Source: Pipra filicauda | Taxonomy: Eukaryota; Chordata; Aves; Passeriformes; Pipridae | Assembly (NCBI RefSeq): GCF_003945595.2 | Contig: NW_024104521.1 | Location: forward strand, 186,001 to 250,000 | Length of the DNA: 64,000 bases | Reading direction: 5' to 3' | In this document: positions 1 through 12,800 of the stretch, piece after piece | Numbering within the stretch: position 1 is the first letter of the stretch | How the letters are laid out: each line of letters starts with the position of its first letter | Program-made: the position numbers and the translations under genes | The notes under the pieces: generated by a model | The model's database searches: none | What the model saw: only the letters and a program-made list of their open reading frames with translations | What the model was told of the DNA's origin: nothing

Positions 1-860
1 ACCACTGCCAGGGCAGGACCCACCAGCTCTTGGATTCAAGTATCCACGCCTGGGCAGCACCTCTCCAAAGCCCACGGTGTCAGGGGATATGCTGGGCTGG
101 AGTGGGAGCAGAGGCACATGGGGAGCTCGTGCCAGGGTGCTGCACACACCTGACATCCACAGCAGTGTCACCTCTCTGACTGTGGGGGCAAAGGATGGTG
201 GGGGCCTGACCTGGGACACTGCATATGGCTGGACAGTGAAACTCCACATCACTCAGGTGGACAGACTTATCCCAGGGCTGCAGCCCTACACACTGCTCCA
301 GCATTTTGGCTTCAGGTCCACACTGCCAGCTGCAGCCGGGCTCTGGGTATCTCCATCAGACACACCCAGCTGTCAGTGCTCTCACTGTTCCTCCTCACCA
401 CTGGTATCCAGGACGTTCCCACCACCACGGGGATGTGTTTCTGCCACCAATGCCCTCTCCATGGGAGCTCCTCTGCCGCACAGAGGAGCCGGGATGCGTC
501 TCATTTTGCCTGTGGCCCGGCTGGGGCTTGGTTGTGTTGTGTTTCTGTTCTTGCTGTACGCTAACCGCTAAAGTATCTCTTTATACAGAATACTTACAGA
601 TTCTAATATATATTTGTATTTCATTTTGTTATAGTATTTTTATATGTTTGGGGTCAACAAATGATGTTTTCTTTTTGTTTACAGATGCTACTGGGCAGGA
701 AAATGACGGTGGCTTTGTTTGGCCCGTGGGGTTTGTGTGTGTCACTATTGAAGACGCTGGTTTGTACTAGGCTGGCGAGGGAGGCACTGGGCATCCTTCC
801 GCTGGTAGAGGTTGTATTGTTTTAGGAGATGTTTGGTATTGTCTATGTTGTCTTCCATGT
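1..860 (+). other. Putative 3' UTR/3' end of a convergent plus-strand neighbour (SLIT1 by synteny)
   Basis: No convincing coding sequence is visible. The open frames here (for example 77-571) have low-complexity, biased composition and no recognisable domain. From about 560 the sequence becomes T-rich and UTR-like, with runs of TATATATTTGTATTTC type and GT-rich tracts to about 840. In other vertebrates the gene downstream of LCOR and convergent with it is SLIT1, so its 3' end is the natural candidate. This identity rests on synteny, not on any SLIT1 coding sequence in the window. No canonical AATAAA was seen on the plus strand before the GT-rich tract, which weakens the call. Confidence 0.25.
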
Positions 861-1444
861 GAACATGACATTTATTCATTCAGAGGCTTGGCCTCTTCTT
901 TCCTGGAGGGGAGAAGGGGGCAGCTAGCGCTTGGGAGCTGCTGGGTGTGTGAGGAGGTGACACAGGCTGGAAAGAGTTGATCCTGACATGGGGGATGATT
1001 TGCTACTCCTGGAGCAGCCCCGGCCACTGCTTCTGGCCAGAGTGTGACCCACATGGTGGAGGGACATGCAGCTGGGGTTATCCATGCAACACCTTGCAAA
1101 GGGAGTCACTGCACGAGGCAGTGTGAGGAGCCATAGGGCCAGTGCCTGCTGTGTGGATGGAATGGCTACAGGCTATAGGGGAAACTGGGTACATGTAGTT
1201 CTCTGGGGACAGGGAGGGGGGGCCTCGGTACCAGTCCCCAGGAACACAGAGAGGTTGCACTGTTGGTGCCACAAACATAATCTTCCACAGCTCAGGCACC
1301 GGTGTGGGAGCACTGAAATCCCACATGGGCATTTATATCCCCCCTCCAGAGGGAGGGGCTCACACTTGGAGGGTGCCAGCCCACTGCCCTCCACCCTGCG
1401 CACTCACTCACCTTTGCCCTTCCCCACTTACCACACCAAACAAG
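861..1444. other. Short gap between putative convergent transcript ends
   Basis: This is moderately GC-rich sequence without a recognisable gene, RNA or repeat. It separates the UTR-like block on the plus strand from the candidate distal poly(A) site of the minus-strand LCOR long transcript. A minus-strand AATAAA at 871-876 could be a further distal site. Confidence 0.3.
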
Positions 1445-1463
1445 TGCTGATATCAAAGAAACA

Positions 1464-1469
1464 TTTAAT
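1464..1469 (-). promoter_or_regulatory. LCOR: Candidate distal poly(A) signal (ATTAAA) of the LCOR long transcript
   Basis: On the minus strand ATTAAA is followed about 15-30 nt later by a GT-rich tract (TTGTTTGGTGTGG). This is the usual arrangement of signal, cleavage site and downstream element. It closes the UTR-like block to its right. Confidence 0.4.
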
Positions 1470-3199
1470 AAGCTGCAATAAAATACGGACCTTTAGAAAG
1501 CTCATAGGGTGAATATCAACAGAAAACAAGGTTGTGGGAATCCTTGAGGAGTTCAGATCTAAGTCAGGGACCTTTTATCTGGAACAAGAACACAACTTTT
1601 TCCATAGGCTAGGATGAAATAAAAGACAGGAGCACAGAGTTCACAAAATGTCAACATTTAGAGAGTCGATACATATTCAAAGTTCAAATGACCCAGCTCT
1701 TATAGCTATACATATTGATTTAAAGCAACTTAATATAATTTTATTTTCTTTTTTTTTATATATACACTTTCAAAGGTTCATCAGGTGAGGTATGTAAACA
1801 TTATTTAATGGAAACTCCTCTCCACATTTCCAACCAAGAATTCACAGCAGACAGTTCATTTTCCCAACTCATGACACAGTACTTCCTGCTCCCTACAGCA
1901 ACCGGGAATGCCGTCCCAAGCCACGGCTCTCCCAGGTGCAGTCACCGGCTCCCACTTCCCACTGCTGGTCTGTACAGTTCACATTGCTTAGGCTCAAACA
2001 TACAGTACCAGACAGGAGGAATTTCAGCTCAGTGTCTAAAATTCATATAGAAACATACAGAGAAACAAAACTCTCCCAGGGAAGTAGACACAGATGAAGG
2101 AAAAACATTTGCCATCAGGGTGGAGATAATATGTAAATGTTGAGCATCTTAAGAAAAAAATTACTGTTGTTGTTTCCTTTTTTCTTTTTTTTTTTTTCTT
2201 TTTTTCACACACCTGTTCCAAGGGTGAAGGAAGCGTGGGGTTGATGAGGAGTCCTGCAGGGCTGGGACCCAGCAGCACTCCTCACTCCATCCCCCAAAGT
2301 CAGAAACCCATCACCATAAAAGCAGCCCTGATCCTGCTGACACTGCCCCGCTGCCCCTCACAGAGAGCTGGACTGGGGGTCAGAGTCAGCTACACCAGGA
2401 TAAAAGGGGTTAAGAGAAAAAAAAAAAGAAAAATCCGAATCCATTTAGGAAAAAAATAACCAAATGACCTCAAACCTCCTAGAAGAGAATTAAAATTGCA
2501 GAATGATAAGCAAATACGCAAATGCCCTTCTCGAGCCAGCCCTGGGTTTGTAGCGGTGACAGCGGTGTGCTCCCTTGGGTCACCCGTACCCGCAAAGGCA
2601 GCTGCTCGCTGCAGTAATTCACTAGCAGGAATTTGCTATCAGTAACTACCTGCCCTACCCTGGCAGTTTTGGGGGGGTTCCTTGGGGGTGACAGCAGCCC
2701 CCACCTCCTCCATCCCTGGGGACGCTTCCTTGGGCATCCCCAGGTAAAGAGATCCCCTCCATGCCATGCTGGACTGAGCCCCTGCCGGGAGCAGGGTTAT
2801 TCCCACCCAGCCCTGATCCCCGAGAGCCCCTGCCATCAAAGCAGACATTATTACTACAAATCTTATTGCTTGCAGTGCCTCCCACCCTGGGGAACGGCCA
2901 TCCCGGCCAGCCATGGGAGCTCGCTGCCTCCCTGGGCACCGTGGCCATCGGCCAGGCCTGACATCATCAAAACAAGACGAAGAGGAAGAGTTAATGCTTC
3001 AACTTTGATGTGACATAAAACCAAACGGAACACCACCACCACCCACCCCCCCCCCCCGACACTGTCCCACCCCGTCCCATCCCCCACGCAATCGCCAGCC
3101 CTTTGGTTGCGGCACGCCGGGCGACAGAGCCCCACCAACCAACACACCAGTCAGAACAAGAACCTGTGGAAAGCCCATGAAATAAATATTTAAAAAACC

Positions 3200-3207
3200 T
3201 ATTTACA
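3200..3207 (-). promoter_or_regulatory. Pumilio-type element (UGUAAAUA) in the putative long 3' UTR
   Basis: On the minus strand the octamer TGTAAATA matches the Pumilio consensus UGUANAUA. It sits in an AU-rich stretch that continues with TTTAAATATTTATTT, an AU-rich-element-like context. It is meaningful only if the region is transcribed in this direction. Confidence 0.35.
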
Positions 3208-6200
3208 ATATTAGATCTGTGAGCATGAAGTGAGAGAAAAATGCTTTTTCCTGTCCCCAAAAATCTTAAAAAGTAGGTTAGCATCCTGCCGCCTAGCACA
3301 ACACTATCTTACATGGCACCTACACATAATATATATTCACATTTCATTTTTAAATTAGGTACTCTTACAAACAGACTTAGAAAACATTGGCTAGCAGTGC
3401 AGCCCGTGGGAGCGCCTGGCCTCCAGACCCATGTCACAAATGCCGGCCGGCTGCATCCCAGCTCCTTCGGCTGCCCCAAAGCTGCCAACGTGCCCTGAAT
3501 CAAAACCTCCAGCTGCCCTCTGCCGCCCTTCAGGGAGAGGGTGGAAGTGCTCGTGAAGGAGAGGGCTTGTTCGCGGAGAGGGAGGGAGGGAGGATGGGGA
3601 CTGTGATTTCTGCTAAGCCTAGGGGTGAGCTTAATACAAACAAGAACTCCTGAGAACATCTTAGAACAGATGGATTCATTTCACAACCACCAAGCTAAAG
3701 GATGGGCCAAATGGATACTACGACACACGGGGGAGAATGTGCACGACGTGGGGACATCGTAGCCTTGTGGTTTGCTCAAAAAAACTACCACTACAAGAAA
3801 AGCTGCAGCGGTGTTCCCTGGCAGGGGGGAGCCTACCCCCATCTTGCTCCTGGGCTGTCCAGGCGTACAGCCCAAGGATACAGACCCGAGTACACCTTGA
3901 CTGGGGCTCAGCCCTCTCTCCCAGCATGACTGCTGCTGGTGGGAAGGTGAGAGCCCAACCTGGACGGACACCCACACCTCCCTGCTGCTCCAGGAACTGC
4001 CTGTGCCTACAGAAGGTTGGGAATCATAGCTTTCTCAGTCATCTTCTATTGGGAATGCAGTTGTCAGGCTGAAAGCATATGAGCTGGAGAGAGAAAATGT
4101 CCATCAGCAAGTTTTAAAAACAGGGCACCAGTACATCTGATTGCGTGTCTATTTCCAGGGAGGTTACTAGGAGCTGGCAGAGCTTTGGGAAACACCAGCA
4201 TTTCCAGAGGTGCCACAAGAGCAGCTGGGACATGGGATGGGCTGCATCTTTGCTCATTTGCATGTCAGCAAAAAGCAGCATGGGCAGCCCACCAGCCCAC
4301 TCAGTCTAGCACCACATGGCTCCCCCAGCACAGGAGGGACAGGGATGCAGAGAGCAGCAGTGACAATTTCATCCCACTCTCCCAGCTCATGGACACTGAT
4401 CAGCAACATAGAAGCATCAGCACTGGCTGGACGGTTCTTCAGAGAAGGTTTGCTGCAAATGTGTCTCACCGACGTGCTGGCAATTGACTACAGAAATCCC
4501 ACTGCACACAGCAAACACCAGCAAACAGGACCTCGCCAGGGACGAGTCAGTGATGAAAATAAACATGCATGTCTTGGGTACCTTGCATGCACCCTGTCAG
4601 CAGGGAAACCCATTCCAGGGCTAGCCTTCCTAGACAAGATCCTAACAGCTACAGGTAGTAAGGGCCACCCTGGGCTCAAACTTCTCTTACTGCAGCACTC
4701 GACCCCCAACATAAGTTTGGACTCTGAGCTTGGCAAACAGAGCTCCTCCTGGAGGTTAATTAAGATAGACAGATCCTGACCATATGAAGGGTGAAGACCC
4801 AGAGCTGCTGATGACAAAGTGAGAGAGGAAAAGGTAAGCATGTGCAAATGAGAGAGGGGGGCTGGCAGCACAGGGACAGTGAAGGTGCAGAGCTAAGAAG
4901 ATGCTGCACCTGCTACATGGACTGGGGTGCATGATGGAGACTAGTTTCAAGAATATAATGAGAAAGTGCCCAGCAAGGACAGCCAAAGTAACTGGAAGAG
5001 ATCTGTTTTGTGGGATGAAGCACTTGAAATCCAGAGCTGAAGAAACACAGGGAGCTGTAGGGTGGCGCAGGAGACGAGGAGCGCAGTGAGGCTGCGGATC
5101 TGAGGATGGCACTGTGGTAGTGCCAGTGGGCAGCTCTGCACCATAGCACATGAAAACACACTCCACGTCCATGTGGAATAAGGCAATAAATCGTGTTGCT
5201 TATTTCCTTCCATTCATTAAGCTCATCTGCAGCTCCCTGTGCATCCCTTGCATGGCATAAAAGCTGCCTTTATTGGGAACAGCCTGCTTTAAAGCAGGGG
5301 CTGTGCCTCAGCAGCACACCTTGCCATTGCCTCGCTGCAGGACAAACAGGAACGAGCAGCGCATGTCATTAACAAGAGCAACAGGTTATATACGTGTGGT
5401 ATCACCTCTACTTACTTCTGTGTCTCTTGTGCACTGTTCTGGCTGAAATGTGGCTTCATGAAGAGAGGAAATACAGAAGTATATTGGCAAGAGAGTAATG
5501 CAACATGAGGACTGATTGGGGAAAAAAAGAAAAGGAGAAAAAATTCAAATTTCTTAGTGTTGATTAAAAAAATGGAGCTACCCAGGCAATGCTACCTTGC
5601 CAGACAATCACCTCACAGGCAGACCCTTTAATTTGCTACTAATTCAATTTTCTAGCAAATTACAGCATTCCTTCTTCCTGCCCCAAAATAAAGCACTCAG
5701 AAAATCAACTGCAAAGCATGTTAAAAGTAGGTCTTTTAGTCTGCAAGGCCTGACTCCTATTACTGGTGTCAAATGGAGAAGGCACACAGGAAAGGCAGAG
5801 GACCCAAAGACAGCATCTCCAGGAGCAGTGACAGCATGGAGAGAAGCCTGGCAAGGAGCTGGGGGCTTCCTCAGAGCAGAAAGCCTTAACACTTTTCTAG
5901 AGATGACAAAGGCCCCTGGCCCACCTAACCCCTGAGGCATCCTCCCCTGTGGGGTAACCCAAAGAACTGCACAAATCCGTAATTCCAAGAACTTGTACGA
6001 ATGTAGCAATATTCCCACCTCAAGGTGGGCTGTAGAGGTCATGCCCCAAGTGCTTCCTGCAACAGCTCAGCCACAGGCAATGGCTTCACCCTACTCATTC
6101 CTTGGCAAACCAGCCAGCTCTCCCTAAAAACTACCTGCATGAGTTAAATCCACCACCCAGTGCAGCAGCTGTGGGAGGAAACACTTCTGCCAGCTTCTCA

Positions 6201-9200
6201 AAAACAGCACTATGTAGAGAAGAATCACTCCGGCTTTCCTCAAAACTGTAATAAGGTGGAGTTGTTTGGAGGAAAGGAGGAGGCAGAGATAGAGCAGTTC
6301 TGAGCAAGGTTTACTTGTCCAGCTGGGGAGAGCCCTGCAGAGGCTGTGGTGCCAGGGACAGGCCCTGAGGACAGTAGAGCAGGGGGTCAAGGGGTCCCTT
6401 GTGACAAAACCCCAGACCATCTCACCACCTGGGACAGCCCAGCTCAGCACCTCTTGCAAACCCTGTCCCTGCAGATGCCTAAGGTGCTGCTCTGTGTCTT
6501 CCCACCCAAGCCAGGTGCCCCCAGGCTGGTCCCAGGGAGCAGGCTGGGGCAATTGTATTTAAAAATGGGTTTCTTTGGAAAAAAACCTCAGAATTATTTG
6601 CTTTCTCTTCATTTGCTTTTTGAAGACAAGAATAACAACTCACAGCCCAGCACAGAACCCTCTTTTCAGCCCCATCCTGACAAAAAACCCCACACCCTCT
6701 ACCTTTCCTCATCGAAGTGTGCAGAAATTCAGATTTACACCTACAAGGCTCAGCCCAGCTCCTGTTAGGCTCTTTGCACAGGACATACTGGATCTAATGT
6801 GGGAAAACTAAGGCTTGCCAAACGTCTCTGGCAATCCCCAGGGAGGGACAGAGATGCTGGTTGAAGGTGATCAGAGCCTGGGACAAGTTGCAGGCATTCT
6901 GAGTCTCAAACCACATTGCCTGCACGCTGCCCAGCATGGCCAAACCCACCTCACTCCCCTCTGGAGCCCTGCAATTCCCTGCCTTCAGTACAGGAAACCT
7001 CCATCCAACCAAGTCAAAACGAAGCAATACAAGAGAAGACCACAGACTGAGACTGGAAGTTAAAAGGTGTGGGAGGAATATAGCTTTTCTTTTAGCATCT
7101 CTGCTTCCTTCACACAAGAGGTCCTTGCCATTCATCTTTGGAGCCAATGCCTGTCAGGGACACTGCCAGGAAGCTCAGTGTGCTGATCCCACCACTGCCT
7201 AAGCACTCACTGAACCGGGACAGAGATGCTCAGATGCTGCTCCACTCCTGCCATCTCCCAGCCTTGCCACACTTGAGCCAACTGGTGCTGGAGAAAGCCA
7301 GAGTGCAGGAAGGCAGCTGGGAGGCTGGGAAGCACCCCATCTAGAAAACCTCTCTCCACTTGCTTTCTCTAGGGTTTTATCCTAATGAGGTTCCTGCTCC
7401 CAGAAGAACAGAAGACAGCAGGACAGCCTGCATTTACCATCAGCTAAAAAATGAAAGAGAGAAAGAGAGGGGGAAAGCCCCGAGGAGCGCTCAGCACTTG
7501 GTGACCAGCGCAGGCGCTTCAGGAGTGATGGTGAAGGATGGGGAAAGGGGGGGTTGCTGCAGAGGAAAGGCATGAAGAGCAGAGGTAAGAGGAGTGCTCA
7601 CACGTACATCTGGCCCAGAGGAAGGAGAAGAAATCCCAGGCCCACGGGATTGCAGAGAGGCTGCCCCAGCCAGGGGTTAGAGGAGGACCGTAAATACGGA
7701 TGGAGAAGCAAGAGGGAAAGACAACCCGCAAGAAAGGTACAGAACAGTCATTTAACTGCCATCAGTGCCCTCTTGCCTCACACCTCTCCTGAAATGCTTT
7801 TAAATCTTTTCTGATGGAATGTTTGACATATTTAATGCATGCAGTAAAAATTAAAGTAATAGATAATTTCATATTAATCTGTACAGGGACTGACAGGCTA
7901 GATTTAATCACTTCCTAGCTGTTCAGAGAGTTAACTTATTCTAGCACGATTCAAAGGAAAGGCAAAGGTTTTTTTTTTTAAATCAGACATTTCACAGTAA
8001 GAGAAAAATGTGCCATAGCACACAAAAATGTGTGCATCAATGTTGGGGAAAGGGAATACCTGCAGGAGAGCTAGAGGTGCTCTATGAAGGGCATGCAAAT
8101 CTCAAACCCCTGGTTTCATTCTCTGTACTAAATGGGTACAATGAAAGATTTAAAGACAATTATCTGCCTTTCACCTCCAGCCCCCAGGCTTTGGGATTTG
8201 GGGTTCAATGCCAACCATGAAAAGCAATTCCCTTTGCAGCCAAACCCTCTCCAGCCTCTGCTCCCAGGGCAGGCACATCTTGAACTCATGGCCTGCACCA
8301 GAGCCTTGCTCTCAGCAGGGACAAGCAGCTGAGCAAGGACCAGCAAGGCGGCTATTAAAGGTCTGGCAACCTCAGAGCCTGCACGGTGCCTTGCCAGGCA
8401 TTGCTCTTTCTGTGTGGGAAGGGGCTGGCATTGGGATTCCTGCAAATGGACTTTGTGCAGGAATATGAAAGTGAAGCCGTGGGAACGCAATGGCTGAGCA
8501 GGGTTCTTTCCTGACCACAGCACTCACTTCCCAGCCACTGATCGTCTCTGCCCAGCAGAGCCAGCAGAGCCACATGCTCTATGTACTTCTAACAGGTTTT
8601 TCTCAAAGGAGCCAGGCACTGTGACCCTGTTCTGTCACTGCAGACCCCCAGCTGGCTTTTAAATGTGCTGCAGAGGCTTGAGGAGGAGCTTTGCAAAGGT
8701 GTCATGCAGGACAGTGTAGAGATTCAGCCTCTTTCAGACTCCACAGCCAGACGCAAGCAAGGACAAACCTCCCACACCTTGCTAGTAAAAGGATGAAATG
8801 CAAATTATGGTAAAAAATAAACTTAAGGCAGTCCCTTATCCCAATCCTATTCCAACTGCAAATCCTGGCTTAGGAGAGCACTAGGCAAGATATGCACAAA
8901 AGCACAGGGTGAGGGCCAGGGCTCCCCTCCTGCAGAGCACCAACATCAGAAGGAGCTCAAGCCCTTAAAAAGGGAGCCCTTCAACTTTCAGTGAAGAGCT
9001 GCAGAAACAGCTTTGCCATCAGAGACCACAGAAATCACCACGAGGGCAGGGAAATGGGAGAAGGAGGTCTGTCCAAGAGCAGAGCATGGTAGGACTGGTT
9101 CATCCCTGAAGCCAGCAAGAAATAAAGACAGATACAGCCCAGCATGCCCGACTGGCAGCAGTGCATGCAGCAGCATGGTACCCAGAGCCCCCACAGCACG

Positions 9201-9586
9201 TCCTTGGCCTGAACAGGCCCACCCCACCCCACAGGCTGTGCAGTGGGAAGCAGGCAGCCATCAGCAGCACACACACCAGTAGCTACTTCACACTCTTATG
9301 CAGGTAACAGTCCAGGACACCAGCAGCTGCTACCAACGAACCAACAAAGGACAGACTCGCCTTTCTCTCCTTCAGTGATGGGAAATGGTTTTGGTTTTGC
9401 TTTAAATGCCACTAAAAAGACAGACAGAAGGAGGACTCTGAAGGAAAGGGAAATGTTTGTGTGCACTCAAAGCTGACGAAAGCTACTTCACGTGCACGAA
9501 GGTGGTTTTCTTTCTGCTACAGTACAAGTGCTTGTGCCTCAAGTATAAAACGCAAGCCTCCAAATCACACAGACCAGCTTCTTATT

Positions 9587-9592
9587 TTTATT
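9587..9592 (-). promoter_or_regulatory. LCOR: Candidate proximal poly(A) signal (AATAAA) of the PALI1 exon
   Basis: This is the first AATAAA on the minus strand after the PALI1 stop, about 290 nt downstream. It is followed by a GT-rich tract (TGGTCTGTGTG) about 20-30 nt further on. It would give a short 3' UTR and could be used in alternation with the distal site at 1464-1469. Confidence 0.5.
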
Positions 9593-9880
9593 TTTAAAGT
9601 GATAAATAAGGCACTGTACTTTTAACAAAAACTGCCTGGTTCCAAGTTTAAAAAACCCAAGGAACTTTCAAACTGCAGAAACTTCCTTCTGAACAGTAGA
9701 GCCAGACAGGCTGACCTCTTCTCTGTCCAAGACACATCTGCTGATGTCTAAAATCATGGGCGTTATCCTTTAACTGCGGATTTTTAAAGGCTTGCTACAG
9801 CTTATAAAAGCAGCTTTAGTTAATGCATGGTAAAGGGTTACTACTATACATCAGTTTTGTACATGGCTACCGGTTCTTCG

Positions 9881-12800
9881 CTACTTCGGGTCCAGTCGCG
9901 AGCGTTTGCTGTGCGAACAGTCCACTTTTGCCCTCAGCTTCCTCTTGCCCTGTGACACATTGTTCTCCTGCATCTTCTTCATGGATCTTGTCAGGGTCTT
10001 CCCACTGCTGTGCTTCTTGTTGGCCATCTTCTGTGACCGTGTGGAGGACTCCCCCAGGGGCTTCTGCTTCGGAGACTTGGACAGCTCCTCATTGCTGGGG
10101 GGTAGCAGGGTCCGTCTGCTGGTGTTCTCCTTGCCCTTCCGCATAGGGAGCCGCACCTTCTCCAGTTGCCTTTTCGGGACTCTCTTCTCTTTGAAAGACA
10201 TTTTTCTGGCCAGTTTATTGCTCTTCTCCATGGCAGCCTGCTTTCGAGTGGCAGGAGCTTTTGTGCTGACCTCTGAATGCTTTATTTTACTCGTCTTTTT
10301 GGCAGGCAGCTTGTCCTTGGTGGAGGAGTTGGATCTCTCCTGGGTGCTCCCGCTCTCCTTCAGCATCCTCTTCTTCTTGCTGAGCTGGAGGTCGACTTTG
10401 GGCAAGGGGTCCTCTTGGGACCTGCTCTTCCCCTTCCGCCCCTTCCCTGTCCCATCCACTGATGGAGATTTAGCAGGAAAGGCGGCTGCTTTGATCTGCA
10501 AGGCCAACTTTGGAGACATCAGGGGGTTGATGCACACACTCTTTCGGCTCTGCTTGTTCTCCAGGGACAGATGGTCCCCTGGGCCATCAATCCGCTTCTC
10601 AGCCTTCACCATGCGCTGCTGGGCTCGCAGCTTGCCCCGCAGGTTGGAGTACTTGCGCAGGATCCTGGTGCTTGCCTGCGTGGGCAAGCTGAGGGCAGGT
10701 TGAGTGGTTTTGTCTTCGCTCAGCTCCTTGGTACTGGCATCGGTAGGAGAGGTCTGGTTGGGAGTGGTGGCTTCTTCAGCCTCTGCTTTATCAACGCTCT
10801 CACGAATTTTGGCCCAAAGCTTTTGGTTCTTCAGGTTATTTCGAGCTGGGGTAGTGGCAGCGAACTTCTTGAGATGTTTTTTCAAACGTTCAGCTTGCAG
10901 TGAGCTGGGGTAGAGACTGGAGGCAGAATACTTCTGCATGGGGACTTTGATGGGGGGGATCTCCCCTGGGAGACGGGTGTTGAGTTTCTTCACGATCACT
11001 AGAGACCTGGTTTCAGTTGTCTCCAGAAACCACTGGCATATGTCAGACAGTTTAAAGGCCTTCATAAAGAGCATCTGGACAGGAGAAAGCTTCTGCACTT
11101 CTAGTGATCCTCTACTTTTCCGTGTTCTTTTCTTGCTTTTCCAAATCTCTTTCAATTTGTCAGCTTTGTTCTTTACTTTGGGGGTTGGCTGCACTTCCTT
11201 CTCCAGCTGAATCCAGCCCTTCTGGATTTTCATGTACTGAGTGTTGAACTCGGCAATGAGCTCCTGGTTCTCCTCTTCAGCACACCACTCCATGAACTTT
11301 GGTTTGCTGTCAGCCATGTCTATGTCCTCCAGTGCTGGGCAGTCATTATTCCCTGAACTGTGTTCATCCCTTGGTTTGGAGATCACTTGCATAGACTCCT
11401 TCCCTGGTGTGCTCTTTTTTGCAGTGTCTACCGGTGCAGGTGCGGGTGTGTGTCGTAAGTTATAAAACTGCAGGGCAACCTTTTTATGCTTTGCAGTTTT
11501 TGCTGGAAGATGCTTGTTTCCACCTCTGCTGCTGGGACATGGAGGTGAATCAGTCACCAGCTCATAGTTCACCGGCTTGCCCATATCCCTGGCACTGTCG
11601 AAGCTCTCCTTGCCCTTTGCACTGGCATTGCCTGGTTTCACATCCACTTGCTTGGCATCATTTGCAGGAACACTGTACTCTGGAGGGAGGAGAATGTTTT
11701 TCTTCTCAGAATCAGGCTGGACGCTGATTTCCAGCATCTCATCCAGTTGACTTTGGCTGCTGTTAGCAGAGGGGTCATCTTTAGAGGGATTTTCTCCCTC
11801 TGCAGCAGTCTCTTTCACTAAGATGCTTTTATAGGTTTGTCTGGTAGTGACACCATTCTCCTCGCCTGGCTGCTGCTCAGCGATACTCTCTAGAGCCTGG
11901 CCAGTGCCTGGCCCCTCGCCAGTTTTGAGCAGCACACTGGGGAAGCAGTCATTTGGGAAGTGTGTGGATGCTGCCTCATCCAGCTCCACTTCTCTCTTGA
12001 ACCGCTTGGCGCCAGGGCTCTTGGAGAGTTTGATCTGAAGGCAAGGAAGCTGCACAGAGCTGGAAGAACCAGAGTCCTCAGCACTGCCCTCGGCAGGTGA
12101 CTGGGATTGCTGGCTTCGGAGACATCGATCCGATGCCACAAGTACTCTCCTGCCTTTCTTTCGCTTCTTGTCTATACTGTCCTTGGAAGAGACAGAGTCT
12201 TTCCCTGCAGTGTCTGAGCTGTTGGGATCAGGTGGCATTTCCCCTTCAACAGGCTCTTTTTCACCTGCTGTGCTGTTATTCTTCACTGCCTCCCCTTCCA
12301 AGATTTTGGGGAGGGCTGTGCTGACCAGCACAGCATCCTCTTCCTCAAGAGAGCCATCATCTGTCATGACTGATGATTCGGTTTCTGGTTTAGCATCAAT
12401 GCTTTTGTTCACATCTACACACTGCAAGGTTTCAGGGGGCTCCAGGGGACTCTCCCCATCCATGGTGGCAGGGGGCTCATCAGGAGCCTGTGAGCCTGGA
12501 GAGCATGGGGAGGGCTCTGCCAGGCACTGTTCACAGAGCTCTGCATCCCCTGAGCCTGGAAGCTGGTCAGGATCCCTGGCACCATCATGGGCCAAGGGCG
12601 CTGTGTCTGTAGTGGCAGAGGGCTGTGAGGGGGACTTTGGCTCTGGGCTGGCAGCGAGGTCTGGATCAGTTTGTATGTCAGAGCCTGGACAACATTCCTC
12701 CCCATTGTGTGCTTGTGGGACTGGAATGGCAGCAAAATCAGCAGCCTGCCTGCTGCCACTGCCATCCCCGGAGGAGCCCGGGCTGCTGACAGCCTCACAG

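Larger units (their letters stand above)
1445..9880 (-). other. LCOR: Putative long 3' UTR of the LCOR long (PALI1) transcript
   Basis: From the PALI1 stop codon down to about 1445 there is no other gene. All open frames are short and biased, and none shows a domain. The distal part (3700 to 1445 on the minus strand) reads like vertebrate 3' UTR: AU-rich blocks, a Pumilio-type site (3200-3207), and a final ATTAAA followed by a GT-rich tract. A proximal poly(A) signal at 9587-9592 could instead end the transcript after about 300 nt, in which case most of this stretch would be intergenic. GC-rich segments, including a C-tract near 3046-3057, break up the region. That it belongs to the LCOR transcript is inferred from strand, end signals and the absence of another CDS. 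Confidence 0.45.

Noticed and set aside
77..770. Overlapping open frames at the left edge, possible coding sequence
   Set aside because: Cys/Pro/Ser-rich translations without domains, overlapping in several frames. The block looks like UTR rather than CDS.
4210..4779. Open frame of 189 codons on the plus strand
   Set aside because: No domain, no splice or promoter context, and opposite to the putative LCOR 3' UTR; its length is expected by chance in GC-rich sequence.
9906..10703. Open frame of 265 codons on the plus strand, rich in Leu, Phe and Ser and looking membrane-like
   Set aside because: It is antisense to the Lys-rich PALI1 C-terminus; reversed AAG/AAA codons give CTT/TTT, which explains the hydrophobic appearance.
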